A stretch of DNA of 64,000 nucleotides. Source: Phycisphaerales bacterium. GTDB lineage: Bacteria > Planctomycetota > Phycisphaerae > Phycisphaerales > UBA1924. Below, piece after piece: positions 61,945-64,000 of this stretch (the stretch's first letter is position 1; every line of letters starts with the position of its first letter). Made by a program: the position numbers and the translations under genes. The DNA lies in the NCBI GenBank assembly GCA_020847175.1, contig JADLCM010000002.1, forward strand, positions 1 through 64,000, in the 5' to 3' direction. The notes below the pieces were generated by a model. It saw nothing but the letters and a program-made list of their open reading frames with translations, was not told the DNA's origin and did no database searches.

Positions 61945-62751
61945 TCACGGCGCCAGCACCCACACGGCATAGCCCGGTTCGACGGGTGCGGTGGGCGATG
62001 AATCCTGGTCTACGACTTGGAGCACGCGCCAACCGGCCTCGCGGATCAGGCTCTGCCATTGGTCGAGGCTGTAGGTGCGGAGGGTGTAGGTCGAATCGAG
62101 GTGCCGCTCGAGGCCATCCCGGCGCACAAGCATGTGGCTCAGGACACGCTCGGCGCGGCGCCTGACCTCGGGGGCGATCGTGGGGGGGAGGAAGTTCACC
62201 ACCTGCGAGACCCGCAGGCCGGCCCGGCGGCCCGACCAGACATCTTCGCTCGGCCCCTCCAGCCCGTAGGCCGAGAGGCTGATGCCCACGGCGTAAACGC
62301 CCCCCGGCGCGAGGAGCGTGCGCATGCCCCGGAAGTGGTCGAGCATCGCCTGGTCGGAATCGAGATGCCGGATCGTGTTGATGAGGTTGAACGCCAGGTG
62401 AGCCCGCGCGCGCCCGAACACACCCGCGCAGGATGCCATGTCGCACTGCCGGATCATCCACCCCGGCGCGCTGGCCTGTTCGCGCAGGCGGGCGCGGGCG
62501 TACGCCCCCATCGCGCGGGAGCGGTCGAACCCGAGCACGCGGACTCCCTCGCGGGCGGCCAGGCGGAGCACGCGGGCCGTGCCGCACGCGGGCTCAAGCC
62601 ACGTGCTGGCGCGCGGTGCGATGCCCACGTGCCTGCGGAGGATGCGACGCAACGCGGCGGCCTCGGGCCGGGTTCCCGAGGCGTGGAGCACGTCGTAGAT
62701 CAGCGGGTCTCGGTAGAAATCAACGGTGCGCCGCACGGCGGGTGCGATCAA
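61945..62751 (-). CDS. Class I SAM-dependent methyltransferase
   Basis: A 268-residue protein. SAM motif L-E-P-A-C-G-T-A-R-V-L-R, acidic loop V-L-G-F-D-R-S, and N-L-I-N-T-I-R-H-L with L-L-A-P-G-G-V-Y-A-V-G are typical of class I methyltransferases. Cysteine follows the usual Gly-rich motif oddly as P-A-C-G-T. The start appears to be a TTG at 62751 that overlaps the stop of the upstream lipoprotein gene; GTG four codons later is an alternative. The substrate is unknown. Confidence 0.8.
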   Translation of the reverse strand: MIAPAVRRTVDFYRDPLIYDVLHASGTRPEAAALRRILRRHVGIAPRASTWLEPACGTARVLRLAAREGVRVLGFDRSRAMGAYARARLREQASAPGWMIRQCDMASCAGVFGRARAHLAFNLINTIRHLDSDQAMLDHFRGMRTLLAPGGVYAVGISLSAYGLEGPSEDVWSGRRAGLRVSQVVNFLPPTIAPEVRRRAERVLSHMLVRRDGLERHLDSTYTLRTYSLDQWQSLIREAGWRVLQVVDQDSSPTAPVEPGYAVWVLAP

Positions 62752-63623
62752 AGCCCGAGTGCCTCGGCGTACGGGCTCTTGAGGAGCTGCACCCGGAACT
62801 CACGGAGGAACTCGTCCTTGCCCGCGAGGTCTTCGGGCCAGGCAAGGTCGATGAAGTCCCAGCCTGCCTCAAGATTGCCGGCGTACATGAGGTCGAGCGC
62901 GGTGCCCCACAGGCTCGGCGGCGGATTGGTGCTGTTCCACAGATTGCTGGTGAGCACATCGACGATCTGGCGCTCGCGTTCCTGGCCGACGGGCGCGGCG
63001 CGCGCCATCAGTTCGGGCGCGAGTTCGTAGGCGCCGCTCTTGAACTTGAGCACGATGCGCGGCGCGGGCGATGCCGCGGGGCTGGCGCGCCAGCCCTCGA
63101 AGGCCCAGTCGCGGGTGATGAACTCGGGCACCTGGTCGCCGTCGAGGTCGTCGAATTGTCCGTCGTACCGGGCGTCGAGCGTGGCGATGAGGGAGGCCGG
63201 CTCGGCAAGCGAGACGACGTGGAACGCGAAGCAGCAACTCCCCCCCCCCGACCACTCGCGCACGATCAGGTCGGGCTGGCCGTCGCCCGTGACATCGGTG
63301 CACTGGCCGAACACCGGCGCGCCCGCGGGTGCATTGACGCTGCTGTCGATCGTGAACCGGCGCCCCGCGAGCGACCAGAGCAGTGCGCCGCCGTCCCGCA
63401 CCTCGATGCGCTGAGCGGACTTGCCCCCGTCGGCCCAGCGAACCTGCACGGTGTACTTGCCGAAGGCCCGCTCATCGGCGACGAGCGGGTCGCTGGGGGT
63501 GTTCGAGGCGTTCTTCTCGTTCTTGCTCTCGGAGCCTTTGGCCTTGGCGGGGTCGCTCTTTCCGCAGCCGCCGAGGACCAACGCCAAGCCCGCGACGAAG
63601 ACCATCCATGAAGTCGTGCGCAT
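62748..63623 (-). CDS. Lipoprotein with FG-GAP/VCBS-like repeats, unknown function
   Basis: A 291-residue predicted lipoprotein: signal M-R-T-T-S-W-M-V-F-V-A-G-L-A-L with lipobox V-L-G-G-C (cysteine 20), then a Lys/Ser/Asn/Glu-rich linker. The body has two calcium-loop-like repeats, D-V-T-G-D-G-Q-P-D-L-I-V and D-L-D-G-D-Q-V-P-E-F-I, as in FG-GAP/VCBS proteins. A C-C pair lies between them (S-C-C-F-A-F). The ATG at 63623 follows TATGAT by six bases, with no Shine-Dalgarno, pointing to a leaderless message. It should sit in the periplasm, membrane-bound. Confidence 0.75.
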   Translation of the reverse strand: MRTTSWMVFVAGLALVLGGCGKSDPAKAKGSESKNEKNASNTPSDPLVADERAFGKYTVQVRWADGGKSAQRIEVRDGGALLWSLAGRRFTIDSSVNAPAGAPVFGQCTDVTGDGQPDLIVREWSGGGSCCFAFHVVSLAEPASLIATLDARYDGQFDDLDGDQVPEFITRDWAFEGWRASPAASPAPRIVLKFKSGAYELAPELMARAAPVGQERERQIVDVLTSNLWNSTNPPPSLWGTALDLMYAGNLEAGWDFIDLAWPEDLAGKDEFLREFRVQLLKSPYAEALGL

Positions 63624-63629
63624 GCGGCG

Positions 63630-63635
63630 ATCATA
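63630..63635 (-). promoter_or_regulatory. -10 element of a leaderless lipoprotein message
   Basis: TATGAT (63635-63630, minus) in GGGTATGAT is followed by six bases and the ATG at 63623. Counting the last T as -7, the A of ATG is +1. No -35 is obvious; the GGGTATGAT context may be an extended -10. Confidence 0.5.
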
Positions 63636-63680
63636 CCCGAAGGCGCCGGGCGCGGGGGGCGCCACGCCCCCAAACAACAC

Positions 63681-63705
63681 AGCCGGCCCCCTTGCGGGAC
63701 CGGCT
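63681..63705 (-). terminator. Intrinsic terminator of rplU
   Basis: AGCCGG (63681-63686) pairs with CCGGCT (63700-63705), extended by three G-C pairs after one mismatch. In the minus direction the hairpin lies 32 bases after the rplU stop and is followed by GTGTTGTTTG, a T-rich tail. Confidence 0.6.
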
Positions 63706-63737
63706 GAAGTGCGAACGCGGGTTGCCCGCCACCGGGC

Positions 63738-64000
63738 TCAGGCGCTGATGCCGGTGATGCGGACCGTCGTGTAGCGCTGCCGGTGGCCGGTCTTCTTCTT
63801 GTAGGTCGTCTTGGGGCGAAACTTGTGGATGTAGATCTTCTCGCCCTTCATCAGAGGCTCAACGACCTCGCCCGTGACCTTGGCGCCGGCAACGTAAGGC
63901 GTGCCGATCTTGGCGCCCCCGCCGATCTCGCCCACAACAAGCACCTTGTCGAAGGTGACCGCGGCGCCGGGGGCGAGCGAACCGGACTCCAGCAGATCGA
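63738..64000 (-). CDS. rplU: 50S ribosomal protein L21 (bL21), C-terminal part
   Basis: The gene begins right of the window; about 86 codons are visible. The sequence A-A-V-T-F-D-K-V-L-V-V-G, then G-T-P-Y-V-A-G-A-K-V-T-G-E-V, K-I-Y-I-H-K-F-R-P-K and K-K-K-T-G-H-R-Q-R-Y-T is the bL21 C-terminal half, with the basic 23S rRNA-binding loop intact. It ends in I-T-G-I-S-A. A candidate terminator follows. In most bacteria rpmA (bL27) comes right after rplU; here it does not. Confidence 0.97.
   Translation of the reverse strand, partial: DLLESGSLAPGAAVTFDKVLVVGEIGGGAKIGTPYVAGAKVTGEVVEPLMKGEKIYIHKFRPKTTYKKKTGHRQRYTTVRITGISA

Noticed and set aside
1-64000. Prophage, insertion sequence or defence island
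   Set aside because: No transposase, integrase, phage structural gene, restriction enzyme or toxin-antitoxin pair was recognised; the lone AAA+ ATPase is not enough.

Overview
The window is about 64 kb of very GC-rich bacterial chromosome, densely packed with genes. It most likely comes from a member of the Planctomycetota, class Phycisphaerae. The clues are a DUF1800/DUF1501 gene pair with a Tat signal, a nuclease ending in a Cys-Pro-Ala-Asp-Leu dockerin-type repeat, a PEP-CTERM-like secreted protein, J-domain-like N-termini on membrane proteins, and a full Bat (MoxR/DUF58/VWA) operon. This is inference from gene content; there is no rRNA or marker gene to prove it. Both ends cut a gene: a heme-copper oxidase subunit on the left and ribosomal protein bL21 on the right.

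Layout. 1-2077: tail of a NorB-like oxidase subunit, then pdxH and panE, joined by start/stop overlaps. 2245-3438: a solitary AAA+ ATPase behind an unusual operator-like promoter. 3559-6565: proton-translocating transhydrogenase pntA-pntB. 6740-16221: a five-gene surface-glycan cassette (sulfotransferase, ABC permease, Wzt-type ATPase with C-terminal sugar-recognition domain, giant methyltransferase/coiled-coil protein, GT2-GT4 glycosyltransferase). 16391-19719: an EF-hand serine hydrolase, a PEP-CTERM protein and a 785-bp stretch without genes. 19720-22060: pyrH-frr followed by a TonB-like gene. 22311-32899: a tight eight-gene run encoding a VWA membrane protein, ExbB, two ExbD proteins and four large secreted or membrane proteins of no known function. 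32969-44630: tRNA-binding protein, MFS transporter, subtilase, YggS, peroxiredoxin, methyltransferase, S9 peptidase, gpmI and rdgB. 44657-52683: dockerin nuclease, DUF1501/DUF1800, a lipoprotein hydrolase, a CpeT-FKBP fusion and malate dehydrogenase. 53029-61871: the Bat operon. 61945-64000: methyltransferase, lipoprotein and rplU.

How the genes work together. Housekeeping genes (pntAB, pyrH, frr, gpmI, mdh, rdgB, pdxH, panE, rplU) are interspersed with three envelope systems. The glycan cassette looks like an ABC-transporter export route in which a methyltransferase with a coiled coil of about 370 residues could cap the polymer and measure its length, as WbdD does in E. coli O9a. The ExbB/ExbD run looks like a proton-driven motor built into a Planctomycetota-type envelope machine, with the divergently located TonB-like protein as a possible partner. 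The Bat operon is a second VWA-based envelope system. The most promising candidate for an undescribed system is 22311-32899; the glycan ruler comes second. No CRISPR array, insertion sequence, prophage, tRNA or rRNA was found.
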